Assembly: GCA_019914995.1 (NCBI GenBank)
Contig: CM034137.1
Location: 682,001 to 746,000, forward strand
Source of the DNA: Acanthochlamys bracteata
Lineage: Eukaryota; Streptophyta; Magnoliopsida; Pandanales; Velloziaceae
Direction of reading: 5' to 3'
Length of the DNA: 64,000 nucleotides
Shown here piece after piece: positions 34,811 to 48,300 of the stretch. Position numbers and translations under genes: made by a program. Position 1 is the stretch's first letter; every line of letters starts with the position of its first letter. The notes under the pieces are model-generated. The model saw nothing but the letters and a program-made list of their open reading frames with translations. It was not told the origin of the DNA and did no database searches.

Positions 34811-35990
34811 ATGGAGAATCCAAGAGAGCATGACCTTCAAGATCCTCAAATTCAGGAGCTAACGCAAGCACGACTATTAGCTCAGCAACTTGCTTTGCAG
34901 CTAGCTCATGAGGATTCCTCAGTTGATCAGTCGAGCAAACAACTGGCTGAAGGTGTGGTGGCCTCTATTGACAAGGCTCTAACCGTAGCCAAATCCTACA
35001 GTACCACAAAGCAATCATCAGACTACCACTCCACTCTTCAAAGTGAAGTTATGCCCACGAGCTCTATTGGTTACAAAGATTCAGAGACCTCAATGGATCT
35101 TGATGCATCCAAAGCCCCCACCAGAAGCTGGAAGAGGTGTATATCGTAATATCATAGATCTTATCAAATTTTTTTAAAAAACATATATCCTTGATGATTG
35201 CAAAAACCTAAGTTCCCTGCACTACGGCTGCAGTTCCAGGTTATCTCAAACACTGACTGTGCCAGGGATCCGCTCAGGGACAATTCTTCTACCCGCTGAT
35301 GATGGCTATAGCTGGAGGAAGTATGGGCAGAAAGATACCTTAGGATCTATCTATCCCAGGTGAAATTTCGTCAATCTCTAACTTTCAGCTTTTGATCTCT
35401 TTTCCAAGTTTTGTTGTCAGTTCTTACTTCATCTCTTGAACAAATTTAAGATGGACTTTATAATTTGTTAAGCACATTGATTGTCATGTGCATCTTGTAG
35501 AAGCTACTATCGATGCACTCACCATAACACCAAAGGCTGTCGCGCAATGAAACAAGTACAAAGATCTGAAGATAGTCCAGAAGCGTTCGTTGTCACTTAC
35601 ACAGGGGAGCACACATGCGGCAGTAATCCGGCACCGTTGTTGCCCCTATTTTCATCTCATTCCCAAGGTACTTCAGAAGAATCTGCAATTCTGGGCGGCG
35701 ACGACGAACGAGGTGTTGGCAACTGGAACATGCCTTCACTCGGCGGAGACGATGAAAGGGGAGTCGGAAACTGGAAAACACCATGGCTACTCGGCGGAGA
35801 CGATGAAAGGGGAGTCGGAAACTGGAATCTGCAACAACTCCATGACATTGAGATGGAGGATCCAAAACCTAGTAGCACTAGTAATGCAGCCAACCGTCTG
35901 AATGTATTGCTGAACGTAATTCTCTTCATTATTCGCCTGACGAGAAAAGTTGGGAGGTTAGCGAAGAATCTTATAAACAACACGAGTTGA
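34811..35990 (+). CDS. group III WRKY transcription factor
   Basis: Three exons: 34811-35136, 35234-35359, 35501-35990; phases agree, 313 aa. The start is the ATG giving MENPREHDLQ. One WRKY domain is present: WRKYGQK at residues 136-142, then a C-x7-C-x23-H-x-C zinc finger (Cys156, Cys164, His188, Cys190), which defines group III (the WRKY30/41/46/53/54/70 clade, mostly defence and senescence). The conserved intron lies within the WRKY domain after the residues GSIYPR. The C-terminal part is odd: GGDDERGVGNW occurs three times (from 35691, 35739 and 35789). The last 30 residues are hydrophobic then basic (LNVLLNVILFIIRLTRKVGRLAKN). DNA binding to W-boxes is expected. Confidence 0.93.
35691..35829 (+). 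repeat. three in-frame repeats in the WRKY C-terminus
   Basis: Three units of about 48-50 bases each encode (L)GGDDERGVGNW. Copies 2 and 3 are almost identical at DNA level; copy 1 encodes the same residues with several different codons. Linkers differ (NMPSL, KTPWLL, NLQQL). Confidence 0.95.
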
Positions 35991-37116
35991 CCATTTACTC
36001 ATTTGCCTTTTCTTAACCTGTATCAACTAACTCGTATGTTTGCAGACGGATGCCAAGCCCTGAGGCACCAACAATTCTCCGTAATGAACAAGCTTTAAAA
36101 CCCATTCACTTGGGTTTTGCTGAGGTGGAAAGGGACAGCGGCAGTGAAGTAGATTGAAACGTCTGCCCATAACAGAAACGAGAAATCCCCAGTAGTTGGC
36201 CCGTGCGGATGATCCACGATCCACAGTTCGTTTCATTTGGAATCTCTGGGAATTTTCTTTATTTGATAAATGTAGAAAATTCAAATTTTCAAAAAATTCA
36301 TTCAAGATAAATATTTCTCTTTTTAAAAAAAATGGAAATTCTATTACATTAGGTACGTTGTGGTATATCCTTAGCCAACATTTAAGTCCATACTAATAGG
36401 CACTCATTTAGGGACCTTTTTTGTGTGCGACCTTCTCTGTGTTACTATTGCCAGCTTTGGAATATAACGAAATATAATTACTATTCAAAGTTGAATAAAT
36501 AATTTTTAAAATAGTGTTATTCATGACAGGTATGTTTTCTCTCCTCCACAGCACGTGTTTTTCACGTGCACACATCATTGGTTCCAAAAGCGAGAACCGA
36601 AATCTGTTCTCAGAAACTTCTTTTTTATTTTACATCTTACATTATATATTTATAAATATTTAAAAATTTAGATAGTGTAAAAAAATTTTATGTAATAAAA
36701 TTTTTTATACATATTTTTATTATTTTTTAAAATTAAAAAAATAAAATTTATATTTAAAAAAATAAAATATTTTTTATTTTATAAATAATTTCAAACATAT
36801 CCGAATTAAATAAACCACATTGCATGGTTCATAACTAATAATGAGTTTGGAGAGCAAATTGAGAAATTAGATGTTTTCTTTTTCTTCCTCGTGCTTCTAC
36901 TATCTGCGTCTTACTCATGAACTCCCAACTATTTCTATAAAATTGTTTCTTTCTTTTTTTCTGCATTGAAGCCTCTGTTTCACACCGGAGATTTGCTTTC
37001 AATTTTGTAAATAGATAAATATTAATAAATTTCTGCAGACGTCAATCAATCATAGGTAAAGATTGATTAAATCTCTACAACTGTATGATTGATTGTGCTA
37101 GAGACAAAGAAGATGG
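35991..37116. other. spacer downstream of WRKY
   Basis: WRKY 3'UTR, then A/T-rich DNA. At 36551-36569 there is an inverted pair of G-boxes, GCACGTG-TTTTT-CACGTGC. The stretch 36600-36800 is low-complexity A/T, possibly a decayed MITE. No gene seen. Confidence 0.45.
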
Positions 37117-38880
37117 AGAGGAAAAAGGAAGGTAAAACATTTACTCAAAACCAGCCGCCGTGGTTTTAACTGAACCGGTTCTGTTGTCACTTTTCGAACC
37201 AACAAAGAGCACTCGTGCAAAGCGCGTGATGAAGGAGAGAAGTCAGTCATTCAGGTAACATGCGGAATTCACTGAGTTGCAGCCGCCTTCGACCTATTAA
37301 ACTGAGGGCCGTACAAATCGGGAGTATCTCGAAGTAAGAAATAAAACAAACGTGTCCAAAAGAATCTATCCGCCGACAAATTCATAGCGGGTCTACCAAT
37401 TTTCCGAAACTAGCCGTGATAGGCTCTCCGAAAAAGCTCCGTATCCGAATCCTCCGAATGTGAGCCGACACTGGGTGATATCATCTTCGTGGTAAATTTA
37501 TCTTCCATTTTCTTTTAAGCAGAACCATCTCTCCTTCTCTCGGCACAATTTGCTTCCGTTGCCGTCATCTTTCAGCTTCGAGCTAATAAAACCAGAATCT
37601 GGTTTATTATAAGAGCACTAAAAATTCCCAATATTCGAAATTATCTTGAATAATATCTACATTTCATAGGTAGTAACAAAATAATCACAAACCAGTGAAT
37701 GCACAACCCATCTTTGATAGTGGGGGGGGGTGGTGGGGGTGGGCATTGGTAACAATCACTTGAGCTTGACTGTCGTGAGAGTTTGGTCAATCGAACTTCC
37801 AGCAAAACCAACAGAACGATTTTGTTGCTCTACCTCTATGATGAAATTTGTTACCATCTCCACCTTCCATCTTCTTTCATTTCGCTCATCATAACGAAAA
37901 TCTAGTTTGTTAAAAAGGAAACGCCTAACTTTATTTGCAATTTGTTAAAAACAAAGGCGGAGAACATACGTTTGCTTATTAATAGAATTCAAAATGATCT
38001 TACAGAGAAAAGCTAGAATGAAGAAGAAAGTCGTAGTAATGCTTGAAAATAGAGGAGAATGACTTGCTTTTGAAATTCTAGTGATCTACAGTAAAGAGAA
38101 TATAGAAAGACATCAATTTGAAGGAATTTCATCAAGGGTAGATGAGCTTACCGTTCTTTTTGAAAGCGAAGATGGTGGAGTAGGTTAAGAAATAAGTTGT
38201 AGTCAGATATCTTACAGTGCGTCCCATAAGTATTGGTATCTGGTTTCGGAGAATTCTAATAGCAAAGATTTCGGAGAGAGTCTAATGCAGTTTTGGAATA
38301 ACATTGTGAGAAAAATATTTTTTGACTTTTTCAGTTAAAATTTTTTATAATATTTTATAAAATTTATTTAAAAATATATTAAATTTTACGTTATAAAATT
38401 TAATTATTATTATTTTTTAGATAAAAAAATATAATATCTTTTTTAAAAACACGATTCTTTAATATTATACTATCGTTGTCTTAACAATTCACATCTCGCC
38501 TGACGGAAATACATTTAGTCAGTATTTTTCCTTCTAGAAACAGACACAATGGTTAATGCATTGAAGATAATAAGACTCCTCGAATGTTGGACAAAGATGG
38601 TATTCTAGACAATATTTACATCTATTTATTATAACGGATGTATGTAGAGTGAAAACCATCTTAAATAGTTTGTAATAAAGGGTACTTTAGTGATTGCTCT
38701 CCGTTTTCTATCACGGCCGGCCCGGCCCAAATCAACCGGTAAGACCGGCGACATTTTGCTGTAATTTGACAACGAAAGTTCCAAAATCTCCCTACAACTT
38801 TTTACGAGCGAAGAAATAAAAAAAGTTTTAGCAATCAATTAACAAAGGAACGAAGGGGAAGGAGAGATAGAGAGGGAGCG
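37117..38880. other. unassigned spacer upstream of AGD14-like gene
   Basis: The part 37250-37500 is less A/T-rich than its surroundings but gives no recognisable protein in any frame. A G-run cluster lies at 37722-37743. The right end carries GGCCCA motifs near 38718 and probably contains the AGD14-like promoter. Confidence 0.4.
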
Positions 38881-39060
38881 CGAGAGAGGCATATTCAATC
38901 ATTCACAGCATACAACTTTTTGTACTTAAAGGTTTAGATCTCTCTCTCCAATTCCGGATTTCTGGATCCTGTTATAACCCATGCAGCTTGTGGATCTCTC
39001 ACAATCGGTTCTTCTTGTCGATCTCCGGAGCATTCTTTAGATCGTTGCTCTGAATTCGAG

Positions 39061-39154
39061 GTATTACAGTTAAAATACAAACCATGTTAATGAGATTTGG
39101 GGAGCTGTTTGATGGTTAACTGCTTAATTGAGTGATTTGGGAATTGGATTTCAG
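39061..39154 (+). other. 5'UTR intron of AGD14-like gene
   Basis: GAG|GTATTACAG...GGATTTCAG|CTC, a 94-base intron ending 26 bases before the start codon. Inferred from splice sites only. Confidence 0.45.
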
Positions 39155-39180
39155 CTCTAATTCGGGAAATTAGTTGAGAA

Positions 39181-42100
39181 ATGGCGAATCGGATGAAAGA
39201 GGATGAGAGGAATGAGAAGATTATTAGAGGTCTTCTCAAGCTTCCTGGGAATAAACGGTGCATCAATTGCAACAATCTGGTAAAATTCAATTCATTTCAT
39301 GTGTATGAGATTGTTTTTTCCCTGCTTGTTTTAATTTATCTGCTTATAGATGTCTTGGTTAAATGCATAAAATTGCTAGCTAATGAAGTTAAAATTTATA
39401 GGTAAGAAGGCTGGCAAACCACCCTTTGGGATATTATGTTGCTTTAGTTTGTAATATTTTGTATAAATATTTTAGTCTCCAAATAGATTTGTAAGAATTT
39501 GGAGCAGATGAATCGAGTTTAAACCACCTGTATATGGTGTAAATTTTTAATGACAGTGAGAGCTCTTTTCCCCTTAAATGTGGTTGGAGGATTGCTTTTG
39601 GCTAGTTATTATCTTTATTTGGACACATATTTGTGGTGGTAGCTGCTATCTGGAAGTTGAGAAACAGAAAATGCCAATCTGCATGTAATTTCACGTTCAG
39701 ATGCTATTCTTTACCTTGTCATTGATTTTATAATGTTCATGCAAGGGCTAAGAGTCTCAGGTTATGATGAAGAGAGTCTTTTGTTATGCACCTGAAAGAG
39801 TCTCAGGTTATCCTAGATGAATGATGTCTCTTTCTGTATACTTTCTTACTATTGTCTAAATTAGGACTTAATTATTACCAGCAAAGAACTACAACTTGAT
39901 TATTGTTATACAAGAAGGTCATGAGCGTGTGTGCTTTTTTCCAAAGATGACCTTGACCTATTTTGATGTCTTTGATGTAACAGGGACCACAGTATGTGTG
40001 CACAAATTTCTGGACATTTGTATGTACTACTTGCAGTGGAATACAGTAAGTGCCGTCTTATTTTAGTCAGTTGCCCTTTACTTGCATGAAAGAAATAAAT
40101 TAGTGTATGCCTGTATAGATTTTTAATTGTCAGCTGTAGTCTTAAACATGCTTTTGACCTTGCAGTCGAGAGTTTACTCACCGTGTCAAGTCAATCTCAA
40201 TGGCCAAATTTACATCACAAGAAGTGAATGCCCTTCAAGAAGGAGGCAATGAGGTAAACATTAGACCAATTAATACTCAGAATTTCTCCTTCTGGTAGAT
40301 GTTTTTTTTATTTTCTTTTCAGCACACTTTGTAATGTTGGCATCCTCTGTTCCAGCATGCTAAGGCAATTTTCTTCAAGGAATGGGATCCTCAACGCCAT
40401 TCGTTACCTGATAGCAGGTACTTGCTGATCTTTGTTTAATCATGTAGAAGATGTATTGTAGTATCGGTCTAAAACAAGCTTTGGTTTCAGTAATGTAGAT
40501 AGACTTCGAGACTTTATCAAGCATGTGTACGTGGATCGTAGATATACTGGTGAAAGAAATACAGATAGGCCTCCAAGGGTGAAGGTATGTGTTGATATCA
40601 CTTACAGATAGGGATTCTTCTAAATATATCTGTATTCTGTATAGGAAATCCTCGTTGCATAGATGATTCTAATCAACTAAGACTTTCAGTGATGAGCCAA
40701 GTACAGCCTTCAAACCATTAATAAATACTTGTATCTTGTCAATAATTGCATGTATCTTCATATGTTCTTCAGGGTGTTAGAGAAGATTATAGTGACAACA
40801 GAAGGGAAGGTTCATATCATGGTGGTTCAAGAAGCCCACCGTATGGGGATGTGTATGAGAGACGTTATGGTGAGCGGTCCAGTTCTGATGGAAGATATGA
40901 TGACAGAAATGTAAGAATAAGTTATGGTGAAAGAAGCCCTGGATATGAGCAAAGTAACAGAAGAAGTCCTGGCTACTTTGAGGTGGTTGATGATAGGCGT
41001 CGGGATGATAGATTCAACAATGAAAACCAAAAGCGGAGATTTGAAGATCGCAGGCTGCCTGATGCTGCTGACAAGCCAGAAGGAAGTTCACCGAGCAGTC
41101 AAGGTGCATCCAGCCCCCCTGTAGTAGTCCGACCTGTTAGAGAAATTTTGGGCGATGATGCACCACAGCTTCGGATTGGGGAACTTCCTAAGCCAAATGG
41201 AATCAAGGTCCCTGATAATCCTTCCAGGACACAGGTTAGCTTGTTTCTTATTCAGTCATGAACTACTCTTGGAGTACTGCCCTAGATGACAGGCTAGCAT
41301 AGGCTGGTAAAGTATCAATTGTGTTCCTCTATAGTCAACCACATTCTTAAATCTCAATGGTAGACATTCTTCATCTTAAGCTACATGAGTTAGTGTAAAA
41401 GTTGATGTTGGTTTAACTTCTCTGTATGTGGTCTGTAGTCTTTGTTTGTTGATATCACATTTCAGTTTTGGTTCCTGTATGAATGCCATGTTGTTTCCTT
41501 TATCTCATATCTTTTATTTCTTGGGTACAACTCTTGAAGCATCACGATATGAATGGCATCATAGCAAGTCAGATGGAAGATATGCATTTATCGTAAAACC
41601 ATTTCTAGAAGTTGTTCTTTAGTATAATGTGTCAACCTTGCAGTAGGTGTATTTGTAATTGCATTGTTTAATTAGAGAATGATTTTTTCAACTAGAATTA
41701 GCTAAACAAGATGCAGCATCTAAGCCGCTAGAATAGATGGTTTCTCCTTGATTCTAATTCTTATGCATTTAATTTGTCCATCTGTCAGTACTTAGCTACC
41801 TGGAAATGTTTGGGGAGTGTCTTGTTGGCAGTTTGACCAGTTCTCCTCTAACTCTGTTTGATGTTTTCTCCATAGTTTATACTGTTTTATTCCAGGGTAA
41901 CATCAGCTTATTTTCCAGTCATAAGCATTTATTGATTGGATGGATTTTATGTGTTCCTTATTTATGTCACATTTGTTCAAATAACAAACCTCGGTGACCT
42001 TCACTTGCTTAGATAACTGCATCTTCAAATAGTTTGGGATCCAGTGAAGGCACAACAACAGCAGATGCAGCAGCAACAACAGCTAAGCCTCTCCCCACTA

Positions 42101-44404
42101 GTTTAGGGTCCAGTGCAGGCAATTCAGTTGAAATTAGGAGGGTGAATTCTGGAAGTCTGATTGACTTTAATCCAGAACCTGAACCTCCTCTTGCTGCAGC
42201 ACCACCGCAGCCTGTGCCTCAGCAGACAAAATCACCTTCTGCTAATGGTGGAGATTGGGCATCTTTTAGTGTTTCTGCACAGCAAACAATGGAACAAGTG
42301 TCATCAAGTGCAAGTATTCTGGATTCTGCACTGTCTCAGTTGGTAGCTCCAATGTCATCAGCTGGAGGGAACACCTCATCATCAACTGTCGCTGCTCCTG
42401 ATTCTTCTCCTAAATTTGGTATTGGAGATTGGGGAAACATGCAACAGCAACAAAGTTCTGTTTTGTCTGCACCTGATAAGCAGCCGACCATCCCTCCCCT
42501 AAAGACGCCTACTGTCGGTCCAACAGTCGATCAGGTACAATTTGTTCATGGAAGAGGCTTTGATGAATAATATTGATATCAATCTTAAAACTTGCTACTC
42601 ATCATCTTAGACATGGGGTTCGCAATTGGGTTCGAAAATGCAAGGACCTGCGACTGTTCCTACTGGACTGCATTCTCAGAGTGCTGTGAAATTACCTCAT
42701 GAAATGAAAGTTCCTAACGCGTCACAGCCATCAGAAGCTAAAACTAGTGGAAGAAAAGAACTTCCAGCAGTAAGCATGTCACCTCAGGGCGTGCTTGTTT
42801 CAATTTTCATAGTACTAGCATTTCTTTAAGCTCATTATGCCATATGTCCAGGATCTCTTCGCTGCACTTTATGGACCAACTTTAACTTATCCTGTCTGGC
42901 AAGGAGGCCAACAAGTTGGTATGGGCTACGGCATGCAGTATCCTACTCGGGTTGTAAGTGACTGGCTTTTCTAGTTTATGCTTTGTACCTCATTTAAGCA
43001 TATGTTATCCTGACTGAACTTTCTTTTGTGATTCAGCCTGTGCCAGCCTTCCCTCCCCCTTCAATGTCTACAAATCCATTTGATATGGCGAATGAGACAA
43101 GTCTAAGTCATGCTTCATCGGTATGCAAATTCATTTCCTGATATGGAGTCATTTGCATTTTGGGATTAAGTACAGCTAAGTGAAAAGGTGCATAGTTAAT
43201 GATGTCATTATCGTTGGTGCTAGAAAATAAAGTTGGACCATCTAGCATCTGTCACAGACAGAGTTTGACAATTGTAATAACACTAGGTATGCGCAACATG
43301 CGTGTGATTGACCTGAAAAACTGCTAACCTGGTGGTTATGCTTTGTCTATTGGGTTTTGCCTTAGTGGAATGATACCCATGATCCTTTAAGATGAAGCAC
43401 CTTGGGCTTATGTCACTGTGTACCATTTGGTATTGTAAGTTAGGAAGTCATGGCAGTAAATTGCTGTTGTTATTTTTGTTTGCGCTTGCAGTTAACAAGC
43501 AACCTGCTAATTAGGTGCCTCACTTTTATACCACCTTGTGTAAAATACTCGGCTGTCATCAATTCATTAGTTCGTAATTTCTTGGCCAAATTAGATCTGG
43601 AAACATGATAGGTATCATTCAGCCATGTTTAGTGCTTGGCATGCTTTACCCCTTAGCCTTTTGGTCTGGTTAAACATCTGGTTTTAGTTTTTCTGTACTG
43701 TTAGCTACATTGATATTCATTCTATGATTGTCTTTGAGCTTGTAATAATTTGCAAAATTAACCTGCCATATTATGCATGTTTGTGGCAGTTTCCATCAAT
43801 GTCATCTCTGCATGGGGCATTACCTAGTGCAACCAATCCGTCACCTTTAATGCGGAGCTTGAGCTTTGGAGCACCAACAGGACAGTGGATGCCACCTCAA
43901 CAAGCTGCTTTCCAATCATCTGTACCCACAGGTAAGATACCGTGGTGTGTATGACTTGCCTCTATAAGCTGTTTGAGTTATTAATGGAGAAGGTTTAAAT
44001 CTCAGGTCCATACATGGTTCAGCAAGGCCCTGTTAATATGGTTCAACCAGTCCCTAACAACCAGTTTCCAGCAGTGTAAGTTTTAATGGCAACTTATGCA
44101 CTGTAAATCTTCATTACCTACAATTCAGTTCATACAACATTATTGCTATGAGGTTTACCATATTACTCTATGCCGGTCTTTGTACCTTGTGTCTTTCCCT
44201 CTGATATGGAGGATATTAAGTAATTTATGAATCTAGATAGCTAACAATATTTTGTGCTGTAGTAGGCATCAGGCACCTGTAAGCTTTGCAAATAATGGAG
44301 TCAGTTTTGGCAATCCAGGCATGGATCAACAGTCAGTTGCTCCCTACAGTCAAATGGGTAACCCAAATGCCTATGCTCCAGCTAGAGGAAACCCATTTGG
44401 ATAG
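39181..44404 (+). CDS. ArfGAP-domain protein, AGD14/NIG-like
   Basis: Thirteen exons: 39181-39279, 39984-40045, 40166-40253, 40356-40417, 40491-40584, 40773-41234, 42013-42534, 42611-42769, 42852-42953, 43037-43120, 43790-43931, 44006-44075, 44263-44404. All are GT..AG and in phase, giving 695 aa. The N-terminal ArfGAP zinc finger is C-x2-C-x16-C-x2-C (CINCNNLGPQYVCT...CTTC), followed by HREFTHRVKSISMAKFT, including the catalytic-type Arg. A long disordered tail follows: an Arg/Asp/Tyr-rich exon 6, a Ser/Ala/Pro-rich exon 7 with SGSLIDFNPEPEPP, and Asn-Pro-Phe motifs (TNPFDM, GNPFG at the end) that may bind EH-domain endocytic proteins. The expected role is stimulating GTP hydrolysis by ARF GTPases in trafficking; Arabidopsis NIG is also linked to a geminivirus movement protein. 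Confidence 0.93.
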
Positions 44405-45384
44405 GCAAGGTGCATTTCTTTCTGGTTACTACTTTACTACATATTTTAATTTGCTTCCTCTGGCTGTGGAGTTTGATTCTTAAATAACGATGAATCAAGG
44501 ACAATATCAGGGTGAGATGGGGAAGCATACTGCAGACCTTTTAGGCTTATGTAAAGTTTGTACTTAATATAGACTCAGTTTCAGAGGCAAAGGAGTTCTG
44601 TAAGTTTTACATGGTTCATATATGCGAGAGTTTTGCCATTATGGTCAAGGCATTTTTCCTGAGTTCTATGTAAAATAGTGAATGGCGAACTATGTAGGTT
44701 TTGGCTACCCCTTTCAGTGTTAGTTATAGTATGATAGTATCCCCCTTTTATTTTTGAGCTTATCTGTGTCCCAGGTGTGGCTGTTTATTTGGTTGGTCGA
44801 TAGGTAGCTGTTGTATATTGTATGTAACCGATGATTGTACCATAACATTTATTATCTATATATTTATTGTATAGTGAGAACTTCATCAATTCGCAAGGCA
44901 TTCCATTCGTTTGATTTCGTTCAGCATGGTGTGCTCTTGCACGTACATGATTCAAGCTTTGTTTGAGTAGCTTCACCTTCTTCTACACAATTTCTTGTTT
45001 ATGAACTTAATACATAGAACACTAACTCAAAATAAATACACATTATAAAACTTCAATTGGTTTTTAGTTCAAAGCTTAAGGATGAATCTTCTTTTCAAAA
45101 CATTGTCCAAGTTTCATGAACGAATGATTCCAGGGTAAGGTACAACTATCATGTATATGTTCGTATAATGTTCACTTCATGAGCCAGTTTCCAGGGGTTG
45201 CACAGAGAGGAAGTTAAGGTTCTAAGTAAAATTGGACGTATAAGAAACAGAAAGAAAATAAGCTCTAAATTTCCGGGTAACTTCTATTTTTAGCCCTTGA
45301 ATCATCGTCCTTGTGCTGTATGCTTTCCACGTTTGCATCAAGACAAATATGCCGTGCTCTTCAATCTCTGTATGTCGGTAAATG
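44405..45384. other. convergent 3' spacer, AGD14-like (+) and SERINC (-)
   Basis: Holds the two facing 3'UTRs. No other feature was recognised. Confidence 0.55.
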
Positions 45385-48300
45385 TTAAACTGCGTTTTCT
45401 TGGTGTTCTTCTCTCATTCTACTCTTCCAAACAAGAGGTGCTACCATCATCCAAACTGCAAAGTCATATCACAGTGCAGTAAACATTAGTTTTAACCAAG
45501 CACATCCAAGTCAAATATACCAGAGAGATAAAATTGGGAAATTAGCACAGCCTGCCTATGGTTTCATGACTGTAAGTTGTCTAGTGTGGAATATGAGTCA
45601 TACCCTTTCGATCCCAGGATTAAACAGTTTTCTGTAACTCTAAAAGGATGAGGTTCTACTTACTATAAACGAGTGTTGCTAGCCATTCGTTCACAATTCT
45701 CACCCAAGTGCTTGTCCATCCAACATCAATTGTCCACCTGCAACACGAAATCTCCTTTCAGATAATAGCGAGACATAGTTCCACTCTTGGACCAACTTAA
45801 AATTTTGAATATGTCTTGCGAGGTGCTTTGCTCAAGCTATTTGCTATATGCTATAGCAAGGATTAAACCTTCCAAGAAGAACTGGAAACTAAAGAAAATT
45901 CTTTTCATTGATTTCTGTTGCTCTCAAAATAACTGCTAGGAGATTAATAAGGACAGTGATAATTTGTTTAAGTCAGTCAGTCTTCAGAAAAGTTCTAACT
46001 TTGAAGTTGTGCTTGAATTTGCAACAGGCATAAATAATCTTTCATAATGCCTGATGAGTTCTTAGACCTTACTTTCTCATGGTATTGTGGGAATTCCATC
46101 CGATGAACAGCATAGCAAAGTACATAGCTCCCATGGCAAACACAAAATGAAAGAAACCATATCCATAAGGCACCTCATCCTCCTCTACTGCAATCTTCCT
46201 GAACTGGATAGATATACTCATGTCAGAGGCAAGAACAATTTGTTCCTAGTGAATCAAATAAAGAGGAAGGACAAAGAGTTTCTATGTTTACCTGAAATGC
46301 CTTTGAATCTATTCCTGTTGAAAATGTCGCCATGACAATAACGAGTACTGCGATAACAAAGCTCTGTTCATCCATAGGCATTATATTAGAAAAGCCATAG
46401 CATGGCTAAGACTTATGTACCCATGCTGCAGAATGCTCGGAGGCTTTAAACTAATGGATTCTCAGAAGAAAGTAACAATTATTTGACAACTGGCAAGTGA
46501 TTTTCATAATTCAAGACAGTATAACCCCACAACCCAGTGATACAGTAGCTCATAAATGTTTCTTCTAATTCAGCTAAAGAAATGTGAAAATGTACCAGAA
46601 CTGTGAGCCAGTCCTCATTTGTTGCAGGTTGTGCTTTCCTGAGGCATATTTCTGTTGCTGGTTCACTGTAACATGGAGTAAAATGCAACAAGAATTACTG
46701 TTATAAATTCCCATGCTATGTAGCTCTATGTTAATTGTCATTGAGATAGACAGAAGCAACTGAATTGGAATTTACCTCCTGATCGCAGACCAGCAGAGAA
46801 AAACTATATATATCCCCATCAACCCTGGTGCCAATATTCCAGCTTTCACCTGTTTTACAGATGGGATATGCTGAGATTAATGTATTAGTAGAATAAGCTT
46901 TGAAAGAATTAGCCATCTTGGCTTGAAATTTTGGCAACTCCAATATTTCTTACCTTAGGGTGTGTTGATACAATGTTCATGAGCTGCAGAAGTGCTAGAG
47001 TGGCAGTGACAAAAAAGATATTGAGCCTGCAGGAGGCCTCAGGTGTATACCAGATGTACATTAAGATGACCCCAACCAGTGATGCAGTATGTGCAGTGAT
47101 TGCAAGTGCTGAAAATGGAATACGACTGAAAATCATGCATTTTGCACGTTAGCATTCATAGAGGATTATGAGTAGAAGTTCAGCCTATCTAAAATTTTTA
47201 TTGATTCTGCAAGAATGAGCTCATAATAGAAGCTTCCTAATGTCACCTTTGAATCCATTTTAATCTTGTTTTTTGTAGTGTTATATGTTTGAATGGACTT
47301 AACATTTTATATGTTTGAAATGGCTGGGTAAGAGTTATCATACCATCTCTCAGCATTTAATCCAGATCGACAACAATCGTTCAACCATGTTATGAAGCTG
47401 ATCACACTGATCAGTTGGATGAGAAGGAACACCCTGCAAATTTTCAGGACAAATAAACATCGTGTATCCAATTTGCTATGTCAAGTCTTATGCAGGCAAA
47501 ACATGCAAACGAGTCTGATTTTTATCTAGGAAAATTTCATACCCTGCACCAAAATGTGCAATCTTCCCTGCAGAAAGCAATAAGATGGAGTAAGCTTCGG
47601 CAGATGGAACAGTGAAAATTTTAACTGTTGGAACTTACCATATAGTTGTATATATGGTGAAGGCACCAGGAACGGAAGTACGAGCAGACCAAGCCACAAC
47701 ACTATCTTTCCCGGCCACCACTCAGAATGCCATGAATTCCGGGGATCTTTTAATTCTTTAGTACTGACAGTTGAAAGAAACATCACAAAGAAAAATATCT
47801 AAGACAAGCTAAGGACCACCAAATTGTTGAACGCAAATCGTAACTTCCTACATCTGCCAAGGCTTATTACGATCCTATCAAAAACACAAAAGCAAGAATT
47901 AACGGAATGTCTTGTAAGGCATTATATTCAGATAATAATTTAAGAAATATTTTTCAGATCAACATGGAAATAGTTCACAGTATAGACAGTAGAATTGCTC
48001 CACATGCAGAGACTGAAAGTGTTATATGTAGCAGTGGAAACTTCTGCTAGTAGAACAGTATCTGAAGCTTCAACATAAACTTTGGCCCTAAAAAATAACT
48101 ACATCAAGTAAGGATACAAAGCAGCCAAAGCTGATGCGAAGCACACCTTCAGCACCCAAGCAGTATTTGGCACCTTGACATCCTTTGAGTACTGCAGTAA
48201 TTCTAAACAAGCAGGTAAGAAATGCACTTCATATGCATGGAAGAAGAACAAAAGGTTGCGTTAATCAATGGACAACAAAAACTTACACTGGAGCTCAGCG

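Noticed and set aside
37250-37500. Possible exon remnant in a GC-richer stretch
   Set aside because: All six frames break within about 45 codons and none resembles a known domain.
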